The translations under genes were made by a program, and so were the position numbers. From assembly GCA_028583415.1 (NCBI GenBank), contig CM053274.1, positions 90,031,549 to 90,095,548 of the forward strand: a stretch of DNA of 64,000 nucleotides, given 5' to 3'. The DNA comes from Protea cynaroides. Its lineage: Eukaryota; Streptophyta; Magnoliopsida; Proteales; Proteaceae. Of the stretch, positions 1 to 11,974 are shown piece by piece (the stretch's first letter is position 1; every line of letters begins with the position of its first letter). A model generated the notes under the pieces. That model was not told the DNA's origin. It saw only the letters and a list, made by a program, of their open reading frames with translations, and did not search any database.

Positions 1-875
1 AGACTAAGGCATCCATTTTAGCATCTATAGCAGCCTTCCACCTTAGATAAGACAAGGCTTGGAGGTGGGAGGAAGGAACAAATGTGGTAGATAGAGACAA
101 GAAAAGGTTATGGGTAGAGATGGGGAGATGGGAGGTAGTAACAAATTGTTCAATAGTACTTAAGGACTTTTGGGTATAAGTACGCGTACCTTTACAAAGA
201 GCAATAGTAGATCAGGAGAGATCGTGGCACCAGGGGCAGACAGAGTGGGGGATTGAGCAAGAGTCGGAGCGGGAACCAGAACAGGTGGTGGAACCGGAAC
301 CAGAGCAAGAGCTGGAACAGGAACCAGAGCAGACTTTTTGCATCGCTGATAGACTTGTAATGGAGGTGGAGTGATGGAGGTTAGGGGGTCATCAAAAAGG
401 GCAACGGATGGTAATGGAAACGATGGTGTAGTGGGAGGCATAATAGCAGTGATGAGGGAAGGATAGTAAGGTGTACTCTCAAAGAATGTGACATCAGCAC
501 TGCAAAAGTGGTGTTGAATAACTAAGTCATAGCATTTGTAGCCTTTCTGAGTCCGTGAATAATCAAGGAAGATGCACTTGATGGACTTGGGAGACAGTTT
601 ATCTGGGTAAGGCTGTAATATATGTGCAAAATAGACACATCTGAATACAAGGTGAGGTACAATAAATAAGGGAGCAGCAGGGTATAGGATAAAATATGGA
701 ACCTTGTTATGGAGAACAGCTGATGTTATACGATTAATAAGATAGCAGGCAGTAAGAATGGCATTACTCCGAAAATACTTTTGAACATGCATGCAATACA
801 TGAGAGACCGAGAAACCTCTAAAAGATGCATGTTTTTACGTTCAGTAACTCCATTTTGTTGAAGAGTGTAGGAGC

Positions 876-1017
876 ACTTAGACTAATGGTTCAGCCACTT
901 AGACTAATGGTTGAACCAATGGATTTGGTTTGGGAGGTCTTGGGTTCAAGACCTCGTAAGAACGAAAGAGGGAGTTTGCTATTATTTTAATTTACCCAAA
1001 AAAAAAAAAAAAAAAAA
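876..1017 (+). mobile_element. tRNA-derived SINE-like insertion in copia B integrase
   Basis: The insert splits the integrase codons exactly between the HQTS block and the QQNG block. It carries an A-box-like TAGACTAATGG (900-910), a B-box-like GGGTTCAAGACC (942-953) about 32 bp further on, and a 20-bp poly(A) end preceded by TTTACCC. This is the layout of a tRNA-derived SINE. The 5' end contains a 21-bp tandem duplication (from 876 and 897). No clear target-site duplication is visible, which lowers confidence. Confidence 0.6.
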
Positions 1018-1419
1018 CTAGTCTGATGAATCGTGCCATTATCAAAGCAAAAGTTTGAAATGGCACATTGAGTACATTCAAGAACATTATCAGTACGAAA
1101 GATATGAATAGAAGTGGAAATTGAACTTTTTATGTCTTGGGAAAAACCTTTAAACACATTAAGCAACTTGGAATGATCCTTAAGTAAATAAAGCCAATTC
1201 ATCTAGGAGTGATCATCCACAAAAGTAATAAAATAATAAAAACCTAGTTTATTAGGGACATGACATGGACCCAAATATCAGAATGTACTAAAGAAAAAGG
1301 AGATAAACCATGAAACTTGGGATGGGCAGGAAAGGAGGAGCAGTGATGTTTGCCTAGCTTACAAGCCTCACACTCAAGGCGAGAGAGAAACTTGCAGTTG
1401 GGTATAAGACTCTTCATCT

Positions 1420-1420
<1 letters not shown>

Positions 1421-1454
<34 letters not shown>
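1421..1454. repeat. (GA)n microsatellite inside copia B
   Basis: About 17 GA units lie in the GAG-pre-integrase region, a replication-slippage expansion that helps break the reading frame. Confidence 0.9.
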
Positions 1455-1457
<3 letters not shown>

Positions 1458-1999
1458 TGAATATGGTAGCAGTGGATGTGGTAGTAGCGGTAGTAGTTGG
1501 CCCAATTGCTCCAGGTAGTAAAGACCAGCGTGCTCAAGTTTGCACCAATCGTCGCCCTAGTCCTGAGATCTTGAAAAACACAATAAGAAGGAAAAAAATG
1601 TAACTGAACAGTTTAGGGATTTTGTAAGTTGACTAATAGTTACAAGGTTAAGAGGTAACTTAGGAATTTGGAGAATAGATGGCAGGGTCATGGAAGGTGT
1701 TAAATGGACCGTCTATGCCTTGTTGAGTAGGTGAATGACCCATCAACAAGAAAAACAAGAACAAATGTAGTAGTTTCTTTAAAGGAGGTAAAGATATACT
1801 TACCATTCATATGACAAGAGGCTCCAGAATCAATGAGTAGGGGATATGGTAGAAAGTAAGGCAATGATACTTGTATGGGCGAGGGTAGCAGAAGTGGATG
1901 GACCTGCTTGTTCTAGTTTATGGACCTGTGGGAGTAATGCCTCCAACTGATTGGATACGGTAAGGCTGCTAGGGTAGAAACAGGAGCAAGAGTTACAAC

Positions 2000-2224
2000 T
2001 GTTAGCGTTAGTGATATGCTGTGGGGACATTAGCGTTAGTGATATGCTGTGGGGGCTATGGGACCCATTTTAGATTTAGTAAATTTATTTTTTTTAGTTA
2101 TTTTGTATTTGCTGTAAGTGGTATCTTGGTTTTCTAAGTTGTTAGGTCTCCTTTCCTAGTTGGGTTATGTAATCAAGAAAGTTTCCTAATTAACATTGTT
2201 ACTATCTTTTCATTATTAATATAA
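2000..2224 (+). repeat. 5' LTR of element A, left part
   Basis: Matches the start of the 3' LTR at 12374 (TGTTAGCGTTAG, then GGGGCTATGGGACCCA, ending in TTAATATAA). It is cut by the MULE at the duplicated 9-mer TTAATATAA. A short internal duplication (TTAGCGTTAGTGATATGCTG, from 2001 and 2029) is absent from the other LTR. Confidence 0.85.
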
Positions 2225-2879
2225 GGGAAATTTTCAGCTACTACCAAAAAAGAATTGACCAAATCACCTACTACCCAAGTTGTTTAAAAAAATCACCTAC
2301 CACCCAAGTTAAACAGACATTTATCAAATAGATCTAAAAGCAACTAACAGAGCCGTTAGTTGCTGATGTCAGCTGTTAGAAAATACTTGAATGACAATAA
2401 TACCCTCACCCCTTCTTCCTCTCATCTCTCTATTATTTTTGCTCTCTATCTAAGACTCATAAACAAATAACACAGAAAAAAAAAACAAAAAAAAAAAATG
2501 TTAGGATTTGAATACAAAAGAAATAATAAAATTAGGAAAAAGAGAAGGAACCCAAGCCGATATAGCGAGACATGTTGCAGATTCTTGAGTCCTTCCTCTT
2601 CCTCTCATGGATAACTCTCTAATGGTAACTTCTCCTGAAACTTTGGAATTTAAAAAGCGTAAAAACCTGATTCAAAAAAAAAAAAAAAGTTCAAAACCTT
2701 TTCTGTGTTCGCAAAAGGAACCTTAAATAATCGTGTCGTGATTTTTCATTCTGCTCTTGTATTCGTTGGTGATGTATTAATGGCTGGCACAGGTAGGTCC
2801 AATTGGTTTTTTCAAATTTTTTTTTTTAATTCTCTTTAGTTAGGTTCTCATTCAAATGGACTGCAACGACGAAACTTTT

Positions 2880-2906
2880 TTCTTCTTCTTCTTCTTCTTC
2901 TTCTTC
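2880..2906. repeat. (CTT)n microsatellite
   Basis: About nine CTT units lie in the interior of the MULE. Confidence 0.85.
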
Positions 2907-3293
2907 GGTTCTTCCCTTTTTTGCAACTGCAATTCAGAAATGGAACAAATCAAGAAATAATGGAGGATTATATGTTTTAGGCATAGTTCGAAATCTCGGT
3001 TCTCGAGGGTGTCTCGACCCTTGAGAAAACTGAGATTACCGAGATCTCCGTCTCGGCGAGAACCTGCCGAAACTCCCAAAGGGTAAAAATGGGAGTTTCG
3101 ACAAGTTTTTTTTTATGGTTTAGCCATTTTTTGCTGTTTTAAGTCCATTTTAGAGCCATTTTAAGGCTATATATTGCAGGAAAATACTTATTCAACATAT
3201 ATAAACACATTTGAAGCATAAAAAAATCATACATTCATAAATCATAAATCCCACAAAATAACATAATTTACAAATACTCATTATATGAAAGAC

Positions 3294-6200
3294 TTAAATA
3301 CTCAAAATGAAATAATACATTCCCATTAGTCCATCCCAATGTCTAATCATATGTAGAGTGGCGTGCAGGTTCCATCTGATCAGATTGACTTTGTTGAAGA
3401 AAATATATCTCGGTTTGATAAACAAAATCCTGCCACGACATCCTTCGGCTAGAGAAGGTCTGGTAGTCTTCCACATATTTCTCATACATATGATCCGGGA
3501 AGTTTCTAAAAATACCCAACCTTGGATACAATTCACTATAATGTAGAGTAAAGTGAGCATATATTGGCTGGTGTGGGGGCGTGGTTCTTTGCAAATTTGG
3601 GACTGAAAAGAGACTGTCCACAAAGTTTGAGCCAGTCTGTGATGTAGTATTACTATATCAGCGGAATAATCATATGCACTTTCCATCATGCGGTCATCAT
3701 CACCGGAATAAGAATCGTACGCCGAAGTGGTGCCAAATCCATGAGCACTCTACTGCCCCTGCTCCTGTCCACTGCTACCCTCAATGCTCAGTCCTCCAAA
3801 ACTTGTAGACATGCTATCAATTTCAACATCAGACATAATATCAGGATCAAGAATGATGTCAAAGAAACGATCTTCTTCTTCTTCTTCCACTGGTTGCAAA
3901 GGGCGTTCCCGTTGACGAGACCTATGTGTATACCCAATCATAGGCCGTGATGAAGATGCGCGTCCACCATGATCTGGATCCTGTGTAGTGTGTGTATACT
4001 GACTCTCACCGATCCATCTAATAATGGGTACAGTCGGTCTAGGATCACCACCACCACCCTCATCACCACCACCACTACCATCATCACCACTACTATCAGA
4101 AGTTGACCAACCAGTTTGTTCCATTGTATCATCATCGCCTTCTGAGTCACTACTAGTACCAGCTGGGGGATCAAACGGTCTAGGCGACTGTGCGTGTACA
4201 CGACCCTCATCCGAGGACATAAACCGCTCGAGATTAGAACCCATCGGAGCAGACACAGTGGGGTCGGGCATCCCACTAGGCTCATCCATCACTGGAACTG
4301 CTCTGTCTCTCACCCATTCCACATAGGGATCCTCTTCATCTGAAGATAGTTGGAAGACGTCGGCTAGCTCGATCAGCTCTTGTTCATTTCTTTGTTCAAA
4401 TTTCAAGCATTGTACCCTCAGTCTCACGTTGTAATGGGCATAAACCAAGTCATTTAGCCGTTGAGAGCCCAATTTATTCCGCCTATTTGAATGGATAAGG
4501 GAGAAAATACTCCAATTTCGCTCACACCCAGATGCGGAACATGTCTGAGATAGGACTTTGATTGCAATTCTCCTCAACTCAGTTGCATGCTCGCCATACA
4601 ACAACCACCACTCAGCTACACAAGATGAAGAACACATTTTAATACACATATTAAATAAGATATTTTACTTGAAAATTTCAATTTCCATAATTCCATATCA
4701 GGATCGGTCTTATCTCGTCCAACCACTACAGCGGGAGTTTCAAAACTCCCAAGAGCATCTCTGAACGTTTTCATCTACACCCATTTCAAAATTTATAACC
4801 ATTAGCCATTGTAATATATGAATATTCAAATAATTCAGCACTTAAACCATACAACTCACCTCCAGATTGACCAGTGCTTGTACAGTATAATCTGACACCA
4901 ATTTTGCCACAACATCTTTTACCGCACCGATAAGGTCAGAATTGAGCCCAAGCACATGTGAATATTGGTACTTGGGGTTCAAATAGTATGCTGCAAAATA
5001 TGAGTTGCCAGATTAAAATAGAGTACCAACTATTAAGTGGAACTAAATTAAAGACATTATTAAATATACTCACCAGCCTTATGCAATGGGTGCATCAGCT
5101 TACTCTCCCATCGATCTTTGATAATCTTCACAAAATGTTTGTTTCCACGTGGAAGCACAGTTTTTATACGGTCCTTCAACATATCCATGGCAGCATATAA
5201 ATGTGGCATGGTGGGCTGGAATGCTGTATCCACTAATCTCAATTTTGAGTACATCCTTCAGTGTTCTCCAAAATTCCTCTGAAGCTATAGTAGTCTGTGC
5301 TTGAACCCCAGCAGGAGAGCTGGACTCCCTCCACCCAAACCAGTCCTCAGAAGCAAACATCGATCTGAGGCCTACCATCTTTGCCTGAAAGCTCTTTAGG
5401 GCTATGTAGTTGATAACAAATCTAGTAATGCCGGGTCTTACCAAGTCCCCTCCACATTTCTCCCTCAGCAAGTTCAAAGAATAGCCATGGTTGTATACAA
5501 ATGTTGTCACCTGGCGTGCTTATTCAACCACTTGCTTTACTTTTTAGATCTTTCCCATGTCCTTCAACATCAAGTCAATGCAATGGCCAGCACATGGAGT
5601 CCAAAAAAGGTTATAACTAGCCATCATCATCTTCCTGCCTTCTTTTAGTTGCTGCCATTGTCTGTAACAATTTGCACCACATTTGTAGCACCAACTTCAT
5701 CCACCATTGTCTGTAGCAATCCATAGATGTAGTTAGTATCTTTTGTGTATGCAGATACATCCACAGACTTCAAGAATGATGTTTTCCCATTACTGTAGAC
5801 CATGAAGTTGATGATGGACTTTCTAGTGGGACCAGTCCAACCATTACACATTATAGTGACCCCATATGCACCCCAATTATTCTTTAACCCTTCTATCCAT
5901 ACTTTTAATTTTTTTTAATTCTTGGGAGATAGACATTCATCACTTCATATGGAGTGGGGGCTTTAACACCAGGACCAGCCTGAGCAACTGCATCAAAGAA
6001 AGGCTGATAGTATGGGCCACTACTGGCATTTGCTGGGATACTATTATAGATAAACCACCTAGCAAAGGCATCCCCAATAAATTCTTTTGTACCCTTCCAG
6101 TTCCACATACTCTTCAATCTCTTCTGTTTGGCGCTAGCCTTTCTAAAAACTACTGGATCCTACTGTAGAATCTCTACGTAATCCTCATCCCTAGCAGTAG

Positions 6201-6774
6201 GTGGTGGTGCCTGGGGTTGTGCTTAGTACTTTTTGATCTTCTAAACATAGAAGCCAACCCTCCCTTACTCCGTGTTTGTGGTTCTTCGGGCTGCTGAAAT
6301 GATCTACTACTACCTGCCCCTAAGGCTCTTTGCCTCAACCTTTCCATTTCCATCTCATGGCTGACTTTACTAGCCATTGTTGCCCGTCTCAGATCTCTGG
6401 CTTCTTCTTCAGTCAAACCCCTGGCATCTAGACCATCATCTGAACTATCATCATCCAAACCACGCACTGTACCTCGGATTGCTTCCTCAAATTGTTTATT
6501 TTTTTTCTTTTTCTGCCCCTCTCTGCTGGCCTCCCTTCATCTGTGCAGCTATGACCCTGGTAATCTCCATAGGAACTATAGGACACTTTGCCACGTCTGT
6601 ACAAGTCCCACTCAAGTGTTGCTTAAGTCTGGTTATCCCACCAGACATAAGCTTCTTCCTACAGAATTTGCATTGGGTTTTCTTTCTATCACCGTCAATG
6701 GCAGTACAATACTGCCAAGCCATGTCAGTACGACCAGCATCACTACCTCCCTCACGAGAACCCGAAGCAGCCAT
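3294..6774 (-). pseudogene. hAT transposase pseudogene (BED finger, DUF659, hAT dimerisation domain)
   Basis: The start at 6774 opens a BED-type zinc finger with residues C35, C38, H53 and C58 of the first frame. Further blocks follow in shifted frames: an acidic, charged region (6467-6174), a helical block (6117-5905), a DUF659 core with WTGPTRKSIINFMVYS and IVTDNGSN (5851-5645), a middle region (5510-5060) and a C-terminal dimerisation block with SGCERNWSIFSLIHSNRRN and LNDLVYAHYNVRL (about 4560-4400). An Asp/Glu/Ser-rich tail runs to 3750, and a further frameshifted tail block (3621-3343) lies beyond. At least five frame changes and stops make it non-functional. Some of these breaks could be introns of the original gene. 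Confidence 0.85.
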
Positions 6775-7039
6775 AATATTTAGAACGAGACCCTGTTACA
6801 TAAGATGATAAATAGAGAAATTTAAATCAATAGATTTACATTAATAAAACTTAAAATTAAAGAACATAAAAGCATCAAATATGCGAATACAACTCAAAAC
6901 ACATTGAAATTACTTTTCAAAATTTTAAAACTATGTTACAAGAAAACAAAATATTTTTCCTAATTTTTCATAATTATTTAGATATTATTAATAATTTTGG
7001 ATATTAAATAAAAATAATTTATTTTTTGAAAAATATAAT

Positions 7040-7870
7040 CCGACAACATGAAACCGTAGATTAGTCAATGATGTTCAACATATATTAATAGATAAGTATT
7101 AATATTTTTTTTATTAATTTTTTATTGTTGAAAAATAAAATTTATTAATAAAAATTCATAAAAATAAAAATATGTACAGAAAAAAATAACTGAAACCGTG
7201 ACCGCGTAGATGGCTAACGATGTTCAACATATATTATTTTGAACACCAGTAGATAAGTATTAATATTTTTTATTAATTTTTTATTGCTGGAAAATAGGAT
7301 TTATTAATAAAAAATTCATAAAAATAAAAATATGTACATAAAAAAAAAATTGAAACCGTGACCGCGTAGATCGGCCAACGATGTTCAACATATATTATTT
7401 TGAACACTAGTAGATAAGTATTAATATTTTTTTATTAATTTTTTATTGCTGAAAAATAGGATTTATTAATAAAAATTCATAAAAAAAAAATGTACAGAAA
7501 AAAAAACTGAAACCGTGACCGCGTAGATCGGCCAACGGTGTTCAACATATATTATTTTGAAAGTAAACTGATTAATATTTAAGAAATGTATTTTTTATTT
7601 TTTTAAACAAAAAATAAAATAAATATATATATATATATATATATAGAAAAAAAAATGAAACCGTGGTCGCGTAGATCGGCCAACGGTGTTCATCATATAA
7701 TATTTTCAACACCATCTAATTAATATTTATCATATTTTTTTAATTTTTAATTGCTGGAAAATACATTTTTTTTAACAGAAAATCAAAATAAAAAATATAT
7801 ATGCAAGAAAATAATTTCGAAAGGATGAGGTTGTAGATCGGCCTAATGACTCTCACATATATAAATTTCA
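7040..7870. repeat. About six tandem copies of a 142-165 bp unit upstream of the hAT transposase
   Basis: Each unit starts with a variant of GAAACCGTGACCGCGTAG followed by GATGTTCAACATATATT and an AT-rich spacer. Starts fall near 7049, 7191, 7351, 7508, 7655 and 7820. The block lies between the transposase start and the right terminus of the hAT element, where promoter and subterminal binding sites normally sit. Confidence 0.8.
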
Positions 7871-8097
7871 TGATGAACCAACATGTATTGAACATATTCA
7901 TGTAAAAAAGTAAGTTTTAGGAGAAAAAACCATACTTCAAACCTTAGATTTGCAAAAAATAGGTCAAAATGAGCCTCAACCAGCACTTTGATGGAGAGAT
8001 TTGCAAAGAACAGAGGTTTTCGAACCTTAGATGCAAGGTTGGAGAAGAAGGAATGGAGGAGGAGAAGAAAACAGAAGGGAATTGAGAAGAAAAATGA

Positions 8098-8330
8098 GTC
8101 TCGGTCGAGATCTCGACCGAGACTCTTATATAAGAACTTGGACCAGTTCGAAACTGGTCGAGATTGGTCGAGAACCAGTCGAGAACTGGTCGAGATTGGT
8201 CGAGAACTGGTCGAGACTGGTCGAGACCCAGTTTCGAACTAGGTTCTCGTCTCGACGCTTTCGAAACTACCGAGAAGGTCGAGATCTCGTCCCTTCTCGG
8301 TCGAGATCTCGACCCTTCTCGGTCGAGTTT
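8098..8330. repeat. Subterminal TCGAGA repeat cluster at the right end of the hAT element
   Basis: Many copies of the ten-mer CTGGTCGAGA and its inverse are packed over about 130 bp, followed by CCTTCTCGGTCGAG copies up to the terminus. The left end has sparser copies of the same motif. Such arrays are typical transposase-binding subterminal repeats. Confidence 0.7.
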
Positions 8331-8711
8331 TAAAACTATGGTTTGGGGTACTATACATCAATAAATAATGCAACATGTCCCGCTCCTTCTCAGCTCAACT
8401 GATTCCCAATCGGTTACTGTAACCTCAAAGAGAGCTTCTCTAAAGCCTTCCTCTTTGTCGTCGTCATTGTTATCAGAACTATAATCCGGAGTTAGGGTTT
8501 CTCTTTTTTCCTTTTTTTTTTTTTTGATAAAATATTGTAGAGAAACAAAGAGGAAGAAGAAAGGGGTATAAACGTCTACACACAATTTCAACTCTTCCCG
8601 TCAGTCCATTGACTAACGTTTGTTTAACTTGGGTGGTAGGTGATTTTTTTAAACAACTTGGGTGATAGGTGATTTGGTCAATTCTTTTTGGGTGGTAGCT
8701 GAAAATTTCCC

Positions 8712-8860
8712 TTAATATAAATAAAGGATGGAGGAGGGCAAACAGATATTCGATTCTTCCTCTTCCTTGGAGAATTGATCCTCACTTCCTCTATTTCTCT
8801 CTCTCTCTCTCTCTCTCGATTTCACTGGTTTTGATTATTTCTTTATTGCAAATTGTTACA
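8712..8860 (+). repeat. 5' LTR of element A, right part
   Basis: Matches the second half of the 3' LTR, from TTAATATAAATAAAGGAT to the terminal TTGTTACA, and includes a CT microsatellite that is much shorter here than in the 3' copy. Confidence 0.85.
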
Positions 8861-8872
8861 TGGTATCAGAGC
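8861..8872 (+). promoter_or_regulatory. Primer-binding site of element A (initiator tRNA-Met)
   Basis: TGGTATCAGAGC directly follows the LTR terminus. This is the standard copia reverse-transcription primer site. Confidence 0.9.
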
Positions 8873-9009
8873 GGGTGTCGTTTTGGGGGTCGTTTGAGGT
8901 TCTCTGTTGTGGTGTGCAGCCACCACTGCTGCATATAGAGAGTATTGAATGAAAACTTTGCGAGTTTTAGTCGCTGTTTGCTGAATTGTTTTTCGTTCTG
9001 GTTTACTAA

Positions 9010-10184
9010 GGGGGTGTTTGGTAACACTCCAGAAGTTGGATTCTGACTTCTGGAGTATAAATGGAGTAGAAACCTGTTTGGTAACTCGGTTCGGACTTTT
9101 GGAGAATCCATGAGTGAACCGGTTCCAAATGAGCTCTAGAATCCAATTTTTTGGAGCATCAAATAGATGTTTTTCGACTTCAGAGCACAATTTTAGAGTA
9201 AAAATCACCCCACACCACTACTACCACCAACTACCACCACCAACACCACAACCCACCAGCCACCAGCCACCACCGCCACCACCCTCCACCACCCTCCACC
9301 ACCCATTGCCGCCACCGCCACCACCACCACCACCACACCGCCACCACTACCCACCACCACCACCACCACCACCATCCTCAATCACCTCCCACCGCCACCT
9401 ACCATCGCCGCCACCACCAACCATCGGCCACCAACCACCGCCACCACCACCCACCGCCACCTACCATCGCCACCACCACCACCACCACCACCAGCCACCA
9501 ACCACCGCCACCACCACCTACCTCCACCAACTATCACCCACCACCACCACCCCTCGTCGTCGCCACCACCACCAACCACCCACCACCGCCTCCACCATCC
9601 ACTACCACCCACTGCCACCGCCACCGCCACTACCACCACCACCATCCTCAATCACCACCCACCGCCACCTACTATCGCTACCACCACCAGCCACCAGCCA
9701 CCAACCGCCACCACCACCGCCACCACCACCACCCCCCGTCACCACCACCACCAACCACCCACCACAGCCACCACCACCATCCACTACCACCCACCGCCAC
9801 CTACCATCGCCACCACCACCAGCCACCAACCACCGCCACCACCACCCACCACCACCACCAACTATCACCCACCACCACTGCCACCACCATCCACTACCAC
9901 CCACCACCACCGCCACCACCATCCACTACCACCCACCACCACCACCACCACCACCACCGCCACCACCCTCCACCACCTCCCACCCACCACCACCGTCACC
10001 AACCATCACCACTCACCACTAGTGCCACCATCCGCCACCCCCCACCACTACTCTGGAATCCATGACTAAATTAGGTTAACAAACATGTTTCTACTCCCTC
10101 ATACTCTTGAATCCTTTTGAAGTTGGAGTAGAAATTTGAACCAGAAGTAAGAATCTCAGAGTTGAAGTTTTATCAAACAGTCCC
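9010..10184. mobile_element. PIF/Harbinger-like MITE carrying a CCACCA minisatellite
   Basis: The 3-bp duplication TAA (9007-9009 and 10185-10187) flanks imperfect inverted ends: GGGGGTGTTTGGTAACACT on the left, and an inverse starting GGGACTGTTTGATAAAACTT on the right. Both arms repeat GGAGTAGAAACxTGTTTG motifs. About 830 bp of the interior (9210-10050) is CCACCA/CCACCG-type repeat. A second member of the same family lies at 60297-61035 in opposite orientation. Confidence 0.7.
9210..10050. repeat. CCACCA/CCACCG-type minisatellite
   Basis: Strongly strand-biased C/A-rich repeat with higher-order units such as ACCACCCACCGCCACCTACC. Long His/Pro ORFs on one strand and Val/Gly/Trp ORFs on the other arise from the repeat and are not genes. 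Confidence 0.9.
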
Positions 10185-11974
10185 TAAGCGTTTGCTGCTT
10201 TTGCCTTTTTAGTTTATATTCTCTACAAGTGCTGAAGATTGGAATCGATTGCTGGAGAACTATGGTTTCGATTAACTGGTTTTCTCCCTTGATTGAGTGC
10301 TGCTGCATCAACTGTCGATTTGCTGCTGGTTTTGCACACTGAATCGTTTATGAAGCAGATGCATGTTTGAAGAACTAAGGTTCTCTGGTTTGTGGTGAAA
10401 CCTTAGTTTGTAGAAGAAGAAACTAAGCAGGTTGGTTCCTCTTCCGGAGACTTCTTGCCTGTTACTGCAATAGCACCTTGACCTGCCTGCCGTGACCAGT
10501 GCAATGTGCTGCATTTGTTCTCCTTTGAGCACTGCTACACTCTTGATCCATTCGACATACTGTTGTTGGTCCCCATTACTGGTCTGCTGTCTAGGGTAAA
10601 GAACCTGCTGAGCTGAAGGAAGTTTGATCGATCTCCTTTGTCGTCATCCCTTTCTCCCTGAAGTTATGCATGCTGGTTCCTTACTTTAGGGCGAACCCCA
10701 TCCTGGAGTATTGCTTCCCAAGCCTCCTTCTATAGTGAGAAATCAACCTGCAACTAGAGCTGGTCCAACAAGTACCGCCCAAAGCTGTTTCAGGTTATTT
10801 TAGCACTTCTTGTGGTCGATTGTTTGGTCTGATATGAGTCAGATTCAAGAAGGTTGTGAGTCACGATTCTACTCCCAAAATATCAAACTGATTGGAGTTT
10901 GGATGAAATAGTTCTTTCGTCTGATTTGAAAAGAGCTTCCTGCCTTCATTCTCATTTCAGTTCTGGTATCGTGAGGAAGGAGGTGACTGTCCCCCACGAT
11001 TTTAGGTGTTTTTGTTGGTTATGTTCCAAAAATTCCCCTTTAATTAAACCTAATCCTATTTTGTCTTGTCCAAATAATAGCTTCTTAATTTGCCCTTGCT
11101 GTTTACCCCTTATTATTTTCCATTATCCCATCTCTTTAATTCAATTTCCAATTAAATCCTAAGGGTCTGTTTGTTTGACTCAATAAAAAATATATACAGT
11201 TCTGCTAATTTATAATTTTGCCATTGGGGTCTGTTTGTATAGTCCTTATCCCTTATGGGTAGTCCTTAGAAGAGCTTTACATTGTTTTTAAAAATACCAT
11301 TCTGCCATTAAGGGTCTGTTTGTCTGCCATAAGGGAGATTACAATTCTGATTATTACAATTTTACCATTCCTTCCTTGTTAACTACCAATGGCCACTTGA
11401 GCATTGTGGTTAATTACCAGATTGCCACTAGATCCATTTGTTCCATTTCTAAGGGTCTGTTTGCCTTTCCTGTATGTCCCAAATAGTTATGCATACCTCA
11501 TAACTTTAGATCCAACTATCGGATCGATTTCAAATTTGGATCTTATTTGTGACTGCTCTTGCTTATGGGATTTATGGTGTTGTTCATCCTTTGAGATGCT
11601 ACTTATTGCTACTACCGTATGATGGCTACTTGTTGCACCTGATGCAACCTACTTTTTTTTGCTCTTATTGGAGCCACCACTATTGCTGCTCTATGGTGTC
11701 TACTGCTAATAATATCAAGATCTGATTTTTCAAGAAATCATATTGAAAATCAGATCTCGATCTAGTGTTTTCTGCTGATCAAGAACTGCGTTCTTGAAAT
11801 CTGCTTACTTGTTGTGACTGCCACACTGCTGCTTCAAGATCTTCTTCAAATATTTTATTCAAGATCTGCTGGTTTTGGCTTCAAGAACTGCTACTCAAGA
11901 TTTTTTTTTATTCCTGCCTCTACTACCTGATGCAGTTTCTACTACCTGCACTTGATGTGATCTCTATTACTTGA

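Larger units (their letters stand above)
1..1999 (-). pseudogene. copia B pol remnant: protease, GAG-pre-integrase, integrase, start of RT
   Basis: The minus-strand reading shows the aspartic protease motif IDSGAS near 1830, then the CxxC half of the integrase zinc finger (ECEACKLGKHH, about 1350-1380) followed by a VHSDIW stretch, then integrase core residues RTDN (about 1100) and QQNGVTERK (about 835-860). Next come the integrase C-terminal region (LSPKSIKCIFLDYS, about 550-600), a Pro/Ala-rich linker, and the reverse transcriptase start WKAAIDAKMDAL at the left edge. Frameshifts and stops separate these blocks, and a SINE-like insert interrupts the integrase between 876 and 1017. Domain order and spacing are those of Ty1/copia pol. 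Non-functional. Confidence 0.85.
2982..8340 (-). mobile_element. hAT-superfamily DNA transposon, decayed, nested in the MULE
   Basis: The ends are CATAGTTCGAAATCTCGG on the left and its imperfect inverse (…AAAACTATG) on the right. They are flanked by a degenerate 8-bp duplication, GTTTTAGG (2974-2981) and GTTTGGGG (8341-8348), matching at six of eight positions. Both ends are rich in TCGAGA-type subterminal motifs, which in hAT elements serve as transposase binding sites. The interior encodes a minus-strand transposase remnant with BED finger, DUF659 and hAT dimerisation parts. About 5.36 kb, a usual size for an autonomous plant hAT. Confidence 0.8.
2225..8711. mobile_element. Mutator-like element (MULE) inserted in the 5' LTR of element A
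   Basis: The terminal inverted repeats are about 95 bp, both starting GGGAAATTTTCAGCTAC and containing CACCTACCACCCAAGTT. The exact 9-bp target duplication TTAATATAA lies at 2216-2224 and 8712-8720, and the undisturbed 3' LTR of element A shows the empty site. A 9-bp duplication with long inverted repeats is diagnostic of Mutator-type elements. Without the nested hAT, the MULE is only about 1.1 kb and has no transposase, so it is non-autonomous. Its own interior (about 2330-2980 and 8350-8600) shows no recognisable gene. Confidence 0.85.

Noticed and set aside
876..1017. Possible tRNA gene because of A- and B-box words
   Set aside because: No cloverleaf, no anticodon arm that pairs, and a poly(A) end; a tRNA-derived SINE explains it.
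3938..4326. ORFs of about 100 codons overlapping the hAT transposase tail on both strands
   Set aside because: Shadows in other frames of the acidic C-terminal transposase tail.
7040..7870. Regularly spaced repeats resembling an array
   Set aside because: Not a CRISPR array: units are whole 142-165 bp tandem copies in a plant transposon with no unique spacers.
9114..10022. 302-codon plus-strand ORF rich in His and Pro, with Val/Gly/Trp-rich ORFs opposite
   Set aside because: It is produced entirely by the CCACCA minisatellite inside a MITE; all frames are open on both strands because the repeat lacks stop words.
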